Below the pieces are notes generated by a model, which did not search any database, was not told the origin of the DNA, and worked only from the letters and a program-made list of their open reading frames with translations. The translations under genes were made by a program, and so were the position numbers. From the NCBI GenBank assembly GCA_027488935.1, contig JAIYAP010000001.1, positions 1 through 64,000 on the forward strand: a DNA stretch of 64,000 bases. The letters are read 5' to 3'. Source of the stretch: Saprospiraceae bacterium. Its GTDB lineage: Bacteria > Bacteroidota > Bacteroidia > Chitinophagales > Saprospiraceae. Below, piece by piece: positions 48,148 through 56,432 of this stretch. Position 1 is the first letter of the stretch; each line of letters begins with the position of its first letter.

Positions 48148-48947
48148 TGTTTTTGGATCAAATGCACCGTAAAGTGGAACTCCCGCATTTTCCACCGCAA
48201 CGGATTATTTCCCTGGTGCCGTCTCAAACCGAACTGCTGCATGCCCTTGGTTTATCCGAACAGATACTTGGTATTACCAAATTTTGCACCGATCCAAAAG
48301 AATGGTTACAGACAAAAAAAACAGTAGGCGGTACAAAAACATTGAATATTGGAACGATTGAAGCCCTTCAACCTGATTTAATCCTGGGAAACAAAGAAGA
48401 AAACGAGCAAACGCAAGTATTGGCTTTAATGGAGCGTTATCCCGTGTGGATGAGCGATATTATGACTCTAGAAGATGCCTGCGCAATGATACTCGGCATT
48501 GGTGCAATAACTGATCGCCTCAAGCAGGCTGAAAACTTGGTGACTGAAATTCAACATGCATTTGCAACACTTTCGGTTCCCAACCCAACCCAACGGAAGC
48601 GTACGGCGTATTTTATATGGCGCAAACCATTTATGGTAGCAGGTGCAGGCACTTTTATTGATGCAATGATGGAAAAAGCAGGCTTTGAGAATGTCTTTGG
48701 CAATCAGACCCGTTATCCTGAAATCAGCCTCGAAATCTTGAAGGCCTTGCAACCAGAAATATTATTGCTCTCTTCCGAACCCTATCCTTTTGCCTCAAAA
48801 CACCTGGCCGATTTTCAGGAACTTTGTCCCAAGGCAACCATTTTACTGGTAGATGGCACCTACTTCTCTTGGTACGGAAGCAGACTCCGCGCAGCACCGG
48901 CCTATTTTGCCCAATTGCAACAAAGTTTACACATTAGCGCAAAATAG
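48144..48947 (+). CDS. helical-backbone metal-receptor-like protein without signal peptide
   Basis: A 267-residue protein resembling vitamin B12 or iron-chelate binding proteins (BtuF-like). RIISLVPSQTELLHALG, then KTVGGTKTLNIGTIEALQPDLIL, and ALQPEILLLSSEPYPF are family segments. Unlike its periplasmic relatives it starts MMFLDQMHRKVELP and has neither signal peptide nor lipobox, so it should stay in the cytoplasm. It is translationally coupled to rlmB by a 4-base overlap. Confidence 0.82.
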   Translation: MMFLDQMHRKVELPHFPPQRIISLVPSQTELLHALGLSEQILGITKFCTDPKEWLQTKKTVGGTKTLNIGTIEALQPDLILGNKEENEQTQVLALMERYPVWMSDIMTLEDACAMILGIGAITDRLKQAENLVTEIQHAFATLSVPNPTQRKRTAYFIWRKPFMVAGAGTFIDAMMEKAGFENVFGNQTRYPEISLEILKALQPEILLLSSEPYPFASKHLADFQELCPKATILLVDGTYFSWYGSRLRAAPAYFAQLQQSLHISAK

Positions 48948-49069
48948 CGCAAATTCTAGCTTCACCTTTTTGGGGATCAGGATTATTTCCTTTTTCTTTG
49001 AATTTTAATTGAGTCATTGTCCTATTGTAGCTTCTAAACCACGTTTTTTGCTTTTTTGATTTTTAACCC

Positions 49070-50731
49070 ATGAGAAATTTTGTACTTGTATTGCTTTGGG
49101 GCATCAGCCTGCCTTTGTTCGCACAAATTTATTCGGCCAATAATGCCGCCATTCCTGACGGCAATACCCCAGGCAGCATCAAAGCGGGTGAATTGATTAT
49201 TCAAACCGATGGCACCAATCCAACGAACATCGAAGCGCTCAACCGCACCGGAAGCATGGTGCTGTGGATCAAGCCAATCGCATTTGATTGGAATATGTAT
49301 TTAATTGGTTATGATAATAATCAAATAAGCGCCGACTTAGCCCTGGAACAAATACGTCAAATTCGGGGTATTGTGACCGTGCAATTCAATCACCGCGCCA
49401 TCGACCGGGATATTGAACCCAACGACCCTTCGTGGCTCTCCCAAGATGATATGACCCTCATTGAAGCTCCGAAAGCCTGGACCGCATCGACCGGCGGACT
49501 TACCCCGGCAGGTGATACCATTGTTGTTGCAGTGCTCGAAAAAGGTATTTTGTTTTCGCATCCAGACTTGGTGGGCAATCGGTGGTATAACTACCAGGAA
49601 ATTCCGTCAAATGGCGTGGATGATGACAACAACGGCTACATCGACGATTTTGCAGGCTGGAATCCTCGGACCAACAAAGATGACACGGGCACAAATGGCA
49701 CACACGGCACCGGCGTTACCGGGATCATTGGCGCAACGGGCAACAATGGCATCGGTGTGACCGGCGTCAACTGGAAGGTTAAAATGATGTCGATCGCCAA
49801 TGTAGAATATGAAGACGAAATCATTGCGGGCTACAATTATGTGAATAAAATGCGCAAATTGTATAACAGCAGCCAAGGGAAAAAAGGCGCTTTTGTGGTA
49901 GTCACCAATGCTTCTTTTGGCATTGACAATGCGCAACCCGAATCCCACCCACTATGGTGCGCCGTATATGACTCGCTGGGTAAAAACGGTGTGTTAAATA
50001 TAGGTGCTACTTCCAACGCCAATGTAAATGTAGAAGTGAGCGGCGATATGCCTACCCGTTGTACCAGTGAATACCTCATCGCGGTGAACAACATCACCAA
50101 ATTGGGCGTAAAAGCACCCGCTACCGGGTATGGTAAAACCTCCATCGACCTGGGTGCACCGGGTACCGATACATATACGACAGCCAACCTCGGTTCGCCT
50201 ACCCCCATTCCAAGTTATGGCAAATTAGGCGGTACTTCTGCTGCAACTCCCCATGTAACCGGCGCCGTGGGGTTGCTGTATAGTTTTGATTGCCCGACCT
50301 TCACCAGCGATGCCCGCACCGATCCTGCCGCTTGCGCACGCCGGGTGCGCGATGCCATTCTGCTTAATACAGAACCAGAACCAACACTTGCAAATATCAC
50401 CACAACCGGCGGCTACCTCAATTTGAGCAGGGCACTGGATTCGGTCATCAAACTCTGCGAGGGCGTGGTTGGAACGCTCCAAATCCTGAAAGTAAATACA
50501 CAACCCGATGGCCAAAAGATCACGGTGTTTTATCAGACGCCCACTTTTGACACCTACACCTTGCGCGTGTTCAACATGCTGGGGCAACAATTGCACGAAC
50601 AAACCTTATATCCGCAGCAATTTCAGGCAAATTTTGTTGAAATCAACTTAAAGGAACTTCCTGCGGGCATGTATGTGTTGAATATAAACAAGGGTAAAAA
50701 CATGGTCGCAAGAAAATTTCCAAAATTTTAA
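49070..50731 (+). CDS. T9SS-exported S8 (subtilisin-like) peptidase with altered catalytic Asp
   Basis: A 553-residue secreted serine peptidase. The signal peptide ends in LFAQ. The peptidase domain runs from about residue 130 to 460. His212 (T-H-G-T-G-V) and Ser390 (G-T-S-A-A-T-P-H) of the triad are in place, but the position usually occupied by Asp (V-A-V-x-D-x-G) is Glu157 (VAVLEKG followed by HPDL). The last ~80 residues form a type A T9SS sorting domain ending in ARKFPKF. Activity is therefore uncertain. Confidence 0.88.
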   Translation: MRNFVLVLLWGISLPLFAQIYSANNAAIPDGNTPGSIKAGELIIQTDGTNPTNIEALNRTGSMVLWIKPIAFDWNMYLIGYDNNQISADLALEQIRQIRGIVTVQFNHRAIDRDIEPNDPSWLSQDDMTLIEAPKAWTASTGGLTPAGDTIVVAVLEKGILFSHPDLVGNRWYNYQEIPSNGVDDDNNGYIDDFAGWNPRTNKDDTGTNGTHGTGVTGIIGATGNNGIGVTGVNWKVKMMSIANVEYEDEIIAGYNYVNKMRKLYNSSQGKKGAFVVVTNASFGIDNAQPESHPLWCAVYDSLGKNGVLNIGATSNANVNVEVSGDMPTRCTSEYLIAVNNITKLGVKAPATGYGKTSIDLGAPGTDTYTTANLGSPTPIPSYGKLGGTSAATPHVTGAVGLLYSFDCPTFTSDARTDPAACARRVRDAILLNTEPEPTLANITTTGGYLNLSRALDSVIKLCEGVVGTLQILKVNTQPDGQKITVFYQTPTFDTYTLRVFNMLGQQLHEQTLYPQQFQANFVEINLKELPAGMYVLNINKGKNMVARKFPKF

Positions 50732-50739
50732 AACATTTC

Positions 50740-50771
50740 TTGGTTTTTAGATTGTCCTTGTATTATCTTTG
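50740..50771 (+). promoter_or_regulatory. Bacteroidota-type promoter for tRNA-Arg
   Basis: TTG at 50740-50742 and TATCTTTG at 50764-50771. Predicted transcription starts about 15 bases before the tRNA. Confidence 0.65.
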
Positions 50772-50793
50772 CAGCCCGAAAGTACAAGGATTC

Positions 50794-50869
50794 GGCTTCG
50801 TAGCTTAATGGATAGAGCATCTGACTACGGATCAGAAGGTTAGTGGTTCGAGTCCACTCGAGGTCACCA
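50794..50869 (+). tRNA. tRNA-Arg (anticodon ACG)
   Basis: A 76-base cloverleaf. The acceptor GGCTTCG (50794-50800) pairs with CGAGGTC, with two G-U wobbles. The anticodon stem TCTGA/TCAGA has loop CTACGGA, giving anticodon ACG. The T arm is AGTGG-TTCGAGT-CCACT. The CCA end is encoded (50867-50869). It lies upstream of the ribosomal protein genes and may share their transcript. Confidence 0.95.
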
Positions 50870-50874
50870 GATTT

Positions 50875-50949
50875 AAGTGCCTGTGTGTGTAGATGTTGAA
50901 TAAGATTTTAAAACCTTATTTAACAAACATACTAAACACACGGGCACTT
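50875..50949. promoter_or_regulatory. long imperfect hairpin between tRNA-Arg and rpmB
   Basis: The left arm (50875-50904) and right arm (50915-50949) pair over most of their length. The outer AAGTGCC/GGCACTT and inner AATAAG/CTTATT blocks are perfect, with small bulges between. A short T-run follows. It could end the tRNA transcript, act as a processing site, or be a leader controlling L28-L33. The sequence alone cannot decide. Confidence 0.6.
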
Positions 50950-50980
50950 TTACACTTAAACACTCAAGAATAAAAGAGTC

Positions 50981-51241
50981 ATGCCAAAAGTTTGTGATTT
51001 GACGGGCAAAAAGCCGATCACGGGAAACCATGTATCGCACTCCAACCGAAAAACCAAGCGTCGGTTCCTTCCTAACCTGCAAACGAAGAAATTCTTTATG
51101 CCGGAAACAGGTGAGTGGATTACGCTGAAGGTGAGCGCCTCTGCGATTCGCACGATCAGTAAATTAGGCCTTTACTCCTACATTAAAAAGTTGGAGAAAA
51201 AAGGTGAAATCATTTACAACGGCGACGAAGCAGGCATGTAA
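50981..51241 (+). CDS. rpmB: 50S ribosomal protein L28
   Basis: A component of the large ribosomal subunit. The 86-residue basic protein starts MPKVCDLTGKKPITGNHVSH, the L28 signature, and has the RRFLPNLQ segment. In Bacteroidota it lies next to L33 and DUF4295, exactly as here. Confidence 0.96.
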   Translation: MPKVCDLTGKKPITGNHVSHSNRKTKRRFLPNLQTKKFFMPETGEWITLKVSASAIRTISKLGLYSYIKKLEKKGEIIYNGDEAGM

Positions 51242-51277
51242 GCCTTTTCATTTATTATTTTTAAAAGTTTTTGAACA

Positions 51278-51466
51278 ATGGCAAAGAAAAGCAGAGGCAA
51301 TCGTATCCAGATCATTCTGGAATGCACGGAACACAAAACAAGTGGTTTGCCCGGCACTTCACGTCACATCACACAAAAGAACCGGAAGAACACACCGGAT
51401 CGGATGGAACTGAAAAAGTACAACCCGATCATGCGTAAGTACACCGTTCACCGTGAGATTAAATAA
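51278..51466 (+). CDS. rpmG: 50S ribosomal protein L33
   Basis: A 62-residue basic large-subunit protein. [19 protein letters not shown] and the [16 protein letters not shown] ending are typical of L33. The zinc-binding Cys pairs of the C+ form are missing (only one Cys), so this is the zinc-independent type. Confidence 0.95.
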   Translation: MAKKSRGNRIQIILECTEHKTSGLPGTSRHITQKNRKNTPDRMELKKYNPIMRKYTVHREIK

Positions 51467-51497
51467 CATTCCTACACCTCGTAAACGATAAAGGAAC

Positions 51498-51677
51498 ATG
51501 GCAAAGAAAGTTTCTAAAAACGCCCGTGTAGCACAACGTGCTGCAAACGCAGGTTCCGGTAAAGACCACGTGAAAGTGGTTAAATCTGTTAAAGATCCGG
51601 TTACTGGTCGTTACACTTACAAAGCAATGATCGTTCACAAAGACAAAGTGAAAGATTTCTTCGCTGACGTGAAGTAA
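51498..51677 (+). CDS. DUF4295 family protein (ribosome-linked small protein)
   Basis: A 59-residue, very basic protein with MAKKVSKNARVAQRAAN and VTGRYTYKAMIVHKDKV. The family is confined to Bacteroidota and is nearly always encoded next to L28 and L33, which suggests a ribosomal or ribosome-assembly role. The gene spans ATG 51498 to TAA 51677 and is shorter than 60 codons, so it is easily missed. Confidence 0.93.
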   Translation: MAKKVSKNARVAQRAANAGSGKDHVKVVKSVKDPVTGRYTYKAMIVHKDKVKDFFADVK

Positions 51678-51715
51678 CATATCACCTGGTTTTTATCAGG
51701 TAATATGGTTATAAA

Positions 51716-51755
51716 AAAAGGCTGCATCTTAAGTTCGCTTAAGGTGCAGCCTTTT
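51716..51755. terminator. bidirectional rho-independent terminator
   Basis: An 18-bp stem (51716-51733 and 51738-51755, one G-U pair) is closed by a TTCG tetraloop. A T-run flanks each side, so it can end rpmB-rpmG-DUF4295 transcription and also that of the convergent T9SS gene. Confidence 0.92.
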
Positions 51756-51861
51756 GGCTATTTTACCCAGATTTAAATGGATTTGAAGGATGGATGGATA
51801 AAATTGATTTTCAAAGGATTAGAAGACAGCTGTTTTCTTAACCACTTTGCGTTGACTATAC

Positions 51862-53814
51862 CTATTGACGTATGATCTTTCCTGTAAACAATGCCTCCCC
51901 GATGTTCAAGCGATACACATAAGCACCTGCCTGTGTAAAGGCATACGCTGGCAACACCAGCGATTGGGGGCCCTCTGCCAATTCCTGCACTGCCTGATAC
52001 ACCAACTTCCCCTGCATATCAAAAACGGCAAGCACCGTCGTTTGAGGTTTGTCCAGTTGCACCGAAAACTGCGTAGCACCTGTAAAGGGATTCGGACTGG
52101 GCAAATAGCACTGTACGCCTGATGCGAAATCTTGCTTCATGGAAGTGCGCAATTCAATCGGATGACGCTGATAATCAGCCGATTGCAATGTATAAGCCTC
52201 CGGTGTTAAGGTCCGAGCATCCAGCGCAATACACTTTGTGAGATCAGCCCCTTGCCGCATTTTTAATTTTAAGACAAACAGTACATCGCCCGTTTGGAAA
52301 GGATTGCCCCCTTCATCCCAATTTAAAATGCGTAACACACCATCCGGGCTAAGCTGATAGTTTTCTGCTGAAATACCTTCAATACCTTCTAACTCGACAG
52401 CGGCCAGATCAAGTTGTAAGGCCATTTGCCACCCATCCAATTGTACATCGGATGCACAATGAAACACTGCCCGTTGCTGGGTTCCAATGGCTGCCCAATT
52501 TGTCGCATCCAGCATGATTGTCACGGGTAAACCCGCGCCACGGTCTTCCGGATCGGCTCCAAACGCTGCGCTCTGGTTGACATCCCCATATTTGACCGCA
52601 AGAAAATTGAAGTTGTACAGGGAAGTATCTTGTAGTAAACCGTTCAAATTGATTTGGTAGGTATCCCGCACGGCGTTGAAGGCGATTAAATTGGAGGGAT
52701 CAGGCACCGGTCGGATCAGGCGCCAGGCCGGAATCCCCGGCAATGAATCATAAATCCCAAGCAGCAGTTTTCGAATTTCGACAATATCGAATGAGGTGAC
52801 CGAATTGCTTCGGTTGACATCCGCGGCCAATACCTGGTAAAAAGTTTGAAAAGACTGAATCGCCAAAATGTGCCGACTAATTTGCAATAAATCAAAGGTA
52901 GAAACCCCATTTAAATGACTGTTGCTGAGTGCACTTTGACTGGCGCGGATGTCCATACGGTATGATCCGCCAAAGGGCAATTTATCATAAGCAACATTGG
53001 AACAGGAATCGACCACCACCTTACTTCTGTTTTTCGTGATGGTATTGGGTACACCGCCTGTCGAAACCAGGCTACTCTGAAGGGTATAACCGGGCAGTTT
53101 TTTATCGGCGACGGTTTTGACACAAGCATGGAGTTTCACATCACCATCCGGATCGCAGTTGCACCCGCCGCTGTTGGGCTGCACGAGCACGTAATTTTGG
53201 CACGAATTGGTGAGGCCGTTTGCATCGCGTACCCAAACCTCTACGAAATTGGTTCCGACATCGCATTTGCCATATGTGACCGTTGTTTCGGATGGAAAAC
53301 CCGTGCCCGTACCAAATTTTCGAATCCCTACTTGAATCTGGTTGGTCGGGGTACAATTATCCGTAGTGCTCAAAATAAATGTAGAAGCAATAAAGGTTTC
53401 TTCGCACAATGGCGCATCCAGCCCTTGTGTCAAGCCATTGATGCACAATAAATTGGGAGGCTGACAGTCTTTTACGGTAAACAAATAGGTACAACTGTTC
53501 ACGTTGCCACAAGCATCGGTTGCCCTCCAACTGATTTTATGGATGCCTGCGGCAAAACTTGTACTTATGGTATCATCCGAAGAATTAATATCGGTACTTC
53601 CATTGTTATTTAGGTCAATTCGATAAGAATAATTCACCGTACTGCTAAAACTACAGTTGGTGACGGCCTGCTGGGTCATAAACACATTGCCTTGGGCGCA
53701 GGAATTCTGGTTGAGGCAAAAGGTTTTATCCGAGCAATCGCTGATCCAAACAATACTTTGGGCAGAAAGGCCGCAGCAAAGCAGCAAAAACAAGAGGGGT
53801 AAAAGCCGACACAT
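51862..53814 (-). CDS. T9SS-exported protein with dockerin-like and cohesin-like modules
   Basis: A 650-residue secreted protein. After the signal peptide (ending GLSAQ) there are HYR/Ig-like beta modules (about 30-215) rich in Cys. Next comes a dockerin-type region with two repeats, VSTFDLLQISRHIL and VTSFDIVEIRKLLLGI (about 305-360). A cohesin-like beta sandwich follows (about 430-550, with VTIMLDATNWAAIGTQ and LDGWQMALQLD). It ends with a type A T9SS sorting domain (SPNPF to TGKIIRQ). In Saprospiria such proteins are surface-bound. The partner is unknown. Confidence 0.82.
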   Translation of the reverse strand: MCRLLPLLFLLLCCGLSAQSIVWISDCSDKTFCLNQNSCAQGNVFMTQQAVTNCSFSSTVNYSYRIDLNNNGSTDINSSDDTISTSFAAGIHKISWRATDACGNVNSCTYLFTVKDCQPPNLLCINGLTQGLDAPLCEETFIASTFILSTTDNCTPTNQIQVGIRKFGTGTGFPSETTVTYGKCDVGTNFVEVWVRDANGLTNSCQNYVLVQPNSGGCNCDPDGDVKLHACVKTVADKKLPGYTLQSSLVSTGGVPNTITKNRSKVVVDSCSNVAYDKLPFGGSYRMDIRASQSALSNSHLNGVSTFDLLQISRHILAIQSFQTFYQVLAADVNRSNSVTSFDIVEIRKLLLGIYDSLPGIPAWRLIRPVPDPSNLIAFNAVRDTYQINLNGLLQDTSLYNFNFLAVKYGDVNQSAAFGADPEDRGAGLPVTIMLDATNWAAIGTQQRAVFHCASDVQLDGWQMALQLDLAAVELEGIEGISAENYQLSPDGVLRILNWDEGGNPFQTGDVLFVLKLKMRQGADLTKCIALDARTLTPEAYTLQSADYQRHPIELRTSMKQDFASGVQCYLPSPNPFTGATQFSVQLDKPQTTVLAVFDMQGKLVYQAVQELAEGPQSLVLPAYAFTQAGAYVYRLNIGEALFTGKIIRQ

Positions 53815-53901
53815 GGGAAAATCGATTTTATGAGCAATGAACAGAAGTCAGCAAGCAAGATTATCTAGAAGGATTACACCACGAAGATACTGGTTTGAAC
53901 T

Positions 53902-53945
53902 AAAAAAACAGCGGCCCTTTCGGGTAAATTCCTGAAAGGGCCGCT
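53902..53945 (-). terminator. terminator of the amino-acid permease gene
   Basis: AGCGGCCCTTTC (53910-53921) pairs with GAAAGGGCCGCT (53934-53945), extended by three further pairs. Read on the minus strand it is followed by seven T residues. It lies just after the permease stop. Confidence 0.9.
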
Positions 53946-53964
53946 ACACACGTATTACTTCTTC

Positions 53965-55449
53965 CTATTTCTGCAACAAACTATGGCGTTTGCTATACCC
54001 AAAGTAAATCAGTAAGCCAAATACCATCCAGCCTAAAGCACTCAACAAGGTAGGACCAGGCAAACCAACAATCATTGCAGTACAAACCACCATGCCCAAA
54101 ATTGGCACCAACGGAACCAGCGGCGTTTTAAATGGCCGTTTTAATTCCGGATTGGTGCGGCGCATGACCCAAACCCCCAAACTAACCAATACAAAAGCAA
54201 ATAACGTGCCGATACTAGTTAAATCACCCGCAACACTGCCTGGAATGAAGGCCGCAAATGCACCCACAAACACAAACAAAATCCAGTTGGATTTGTAAGG
54301 CGTGCGAAACTTAGGGTGAATTTCAGAAAATGCTTTAGGCAACAAACCATCGTTCGACATCGAGTAAAACACCCGGCTTTGGCCCATCAACATTACCAAA
54401 ATAACCGAGGAGAAACCTGCCAGAATGGCTACGGTAATCAAAGTAGCCAGCCAATCGTATCCTGGCATGTATGCCCGGATCGCATAAGCCACTGAAGCCT
54501 CTTTCCCTTCATGCATAAAGTCGCTGTAAGGCGCCAATCCGGTCAAAACATGTGAAAACAGGATATACAAAATGGTACAAACCACCAAAGAGCCTAAAAT
54601 ACCAATCGGCATGTCGCGGCTCGGATTTTTTGCTTCCTGTGCGGCGGTTGAAACGGCATCAAAACCGATAAATGCAAAAAACACAATACCAGCGCCGGTT
54701 AAAACGCCGCCCCAGCCATGCCGGAAAAAGCCGCTGTAGCTATACGTTGATCCATCGGCCAAAATTGCATCTGGTGCATTGGCAGGAATCAGGTACGGCA
54801 TGTGGTTGGCCGGATTGATAAATTGCCATCCCAAAGCGATAAACGCCAAAACGATCGCTACTTTTACAAACACGATCACCGCGTTTACGATTGCCGATTG
54901 CTGGGTGCCACGGATAAGCAACAAAGTGAGTGCAAGCAGGATAACCAAGGCCGGTGCATTCATAATACCTGAATGCATTACGCCTTCAATCAATGCTGAT
55001 TCCATCGGCGAGTGGCACCATTCATAGGGTATTGCCCCCCCCAGCAACAGGTTTAGGTATTCGCTCCAGGCAATGGATACGGTTGCGGCGCCCAAGGCAT
55101 ATTCCAGCACCAAGGCCCAACCAATGATCCAGGCCACGATTTCACCCATGGTTGCATAGGCATACGTGTACGCGCTGCCCGCAATGGGAATCATGGATGC
55201 AAATTCGGCATAACAAAGGCCTGCAAAAGCACAGCCCAAGGCCGCAACAATAAATGAAATGGTCACTGCCGGTCCGGCATGCGCACCCGCCGCTGCAGCA
55301 GTACGCACAAACAGGCCCGCGCCAATGATTGCACCAATGCCGAGTGCGATGAGGTTCCAGGCGCCCAGCGTCCGCTTAAGCCCCTTATCCGAATCAGCAG
55401 CCATCATCATTAGTTGCTCGATCGGTTTTTTTACCCAAAGATTTGCCAT
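53965..55449 (-). CDS. APC-family amino-acid permease (CAT type)
   Basis: A 494-residue inner-membrane transporter with about 12-14 helices. The first has the APC signature ALGIGAIIGAGLFVRTAAAAG, and the helix 6-8 block FFAFIGFDAVSTAAQEAKNPSRDMPIGI is characteristic of the cationic amino-acid transporter subfamily. Uptake is likely proton- or gradient-coupled. It is monocistronic between its own promoter and terminator. Confidence 0.93.
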   Translation of the reverse strand: MANLWVKKPIEQLMMMAADSDKGLKRTLGAWNLIALGIGAIIGAGLFVRTAAAAGAHAGPAVTISFIVAALGCAFAGLCYAEFASMIPIAGSAYTYAYATMGEIVAWIIGWALVLEYALGAATVSIAWSEYLNLLLGGAIPYEWCHSPMESALIEGVMHSGIMNAPALVILLALTLLLIRGTQQSAIVNAVIVFVKVAIVLAFIALGWQFINPANHMPYLIPANAPDAILADGSTYSYSGFFRHGWGGVLTGAGIVFFAFIGFDAVSTAAQEAKNPSRDMPIGILGSLVVCTILYILFSHVLTGLAPYSDFMHEGKEASVAYAIRAYMPGYDWLATLITVAILAGFSSVILVMLMGQSRVFYSMSNDGLLPKAFSEIHPKFRTPYKSNWILFVFVGAFAAFIPGSVAGDLTSIGTLFAFVLVSLGVWVMRRTNPELKRPFKTPLVPLVPILGMVVCTAMIVGLPGPTLLSALGWMVFGLLIYFGYSKRHSLLQK

Positions 55450-55501
55450 AGTTTAGTTTAACGTTGTAAAAAGAGTTGTTTTCGTCGGATATTTCGAGCG
55501 G

Positions 55502-55530
55502 GAAAGATAGAACGGATTTTGCACTTTCAA
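55502..55530 (-). promoter_or_regulatory. promoter for the amino-acid permease
   Basis: On the minus strand, TTG (complement of 55528-55530) is followed 18 bases later by TATCTTTC (complement of 55502-55509), a one-base departure from TAnnTTTG. The start would be near 55496, about 45 bases before the ATG. The rest of the 222-base gap to hemD is AT-rich with nothing else recognised. Confidence 0.55.
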
Positions 55531-55671
55531 TTTTCATTTCAAAAAATCATTACAGTTTTTCACGATTCCCCCAAACATTAAACGCTAATTGGCTTTTTTT
55601 TACCCAATTGTATCACCCAACCCACTGGTTTTCCCTATAAAAAAGGGTGATTCCTGCCATCCTGTCCGTAT

Positions 55672-56349
55672 ATGAAAATTTTTATTTCAAGGGAATTGCA
55701 ACCTGATTCAGCATTACTGCACCTCTTGGTCCCCTACAATTGGGCCATTGAAGCACGTACGCTGTTGCAATTGCAGGGTATTCCGTTTGCATTGCCGTCC
55801 GCACAAGACTGGATTTTTTTTAGCAGCAAAAATGGTGTTGCGTTTTTTTTTCAGGCGCTGCGCAAACAGCAATGGCCTGTTCCGACTGTGCGCTGGGCCT
55901 GCATCGGCAGCGCGACGGCCGAGGCACTGAAACAACAGGGCATCACACCCAATTTTGTTGGTACCGGCGACCCGGATACAACTGCTGTGTTGTTCAAGCC
56001 CGTGGCGCAGGGACAAAAAATCTTGTTTGCAGGTGCCTCGCATGCGCGGGCGACCCTGCACCTGGCCGTACAGCAATTTGCCCAAACAACCTTGCTGCCT
56101 GTTTACGACAACCGGCCCATACCGGAACCCGCAGCGAGTGATGCCGAGGTACTGATATTTACAAGTCCGATGAATGCCAGCAGTTATTTTGGGAAAAATC
56201 CATTGCAAGCACATCAACAACTAATAGCGATTGGAAAAAGTACTGCCCAGTGCTTGCAGGAATTTGGATTTACGCAAATAGGGATACCTGAAAACCCAAG
56301 TGAAACAGCGCTTGCTCAATTACTTTTGCAGAAATATGGGCCTGCCTAA
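55672..56349 (+). CDS. hemD: uroporphyrinogen-III synthase
   Basis: Cyclises hydroxymethylbilane to uroporphyrinogen III in haem synthesis. The 225-residue protein has the two-domain HemD layout. IFFSSKNGVAFFF in the first half and ILFAGASHARATL in the second are typical, as is VLIFTSPMNASSYF followed by AIGKSTAQCLQEFG. HemD is poorly conserved, so the call rests on the pattern rather than on catalytic residues. The 83-base gap to the next gene holds no clear promoter. Confidence 0.87.
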   Translation: MKIFISRELQPDSALLHLLVPYNWAIEARTLLQLQGIPFALPSAQDWIFFSSKNGVAFFFQALRKQQWPVPTVRWACIGSATAEALKQQGITPNFVGTGDPDTTAVLFKPVAQGQKILFAGASHARATLHLAVQQFAQTTLLPVYDNRPIPEPAASDAEVLIFTSPMNASSYFGKNPLQAHQQLIAIGKSTAQCLQEFGFTQIGIPENPSETALAQLLLQKYGPA

Positions 56350-56432
56350 TCAAGCGGCTCAATTTCAATTTTTGCAATACCTTTAGCGCCAAGGAACCTT
56401 ATTTTCCCTATTCTATTTAACAGCACCTTGTT

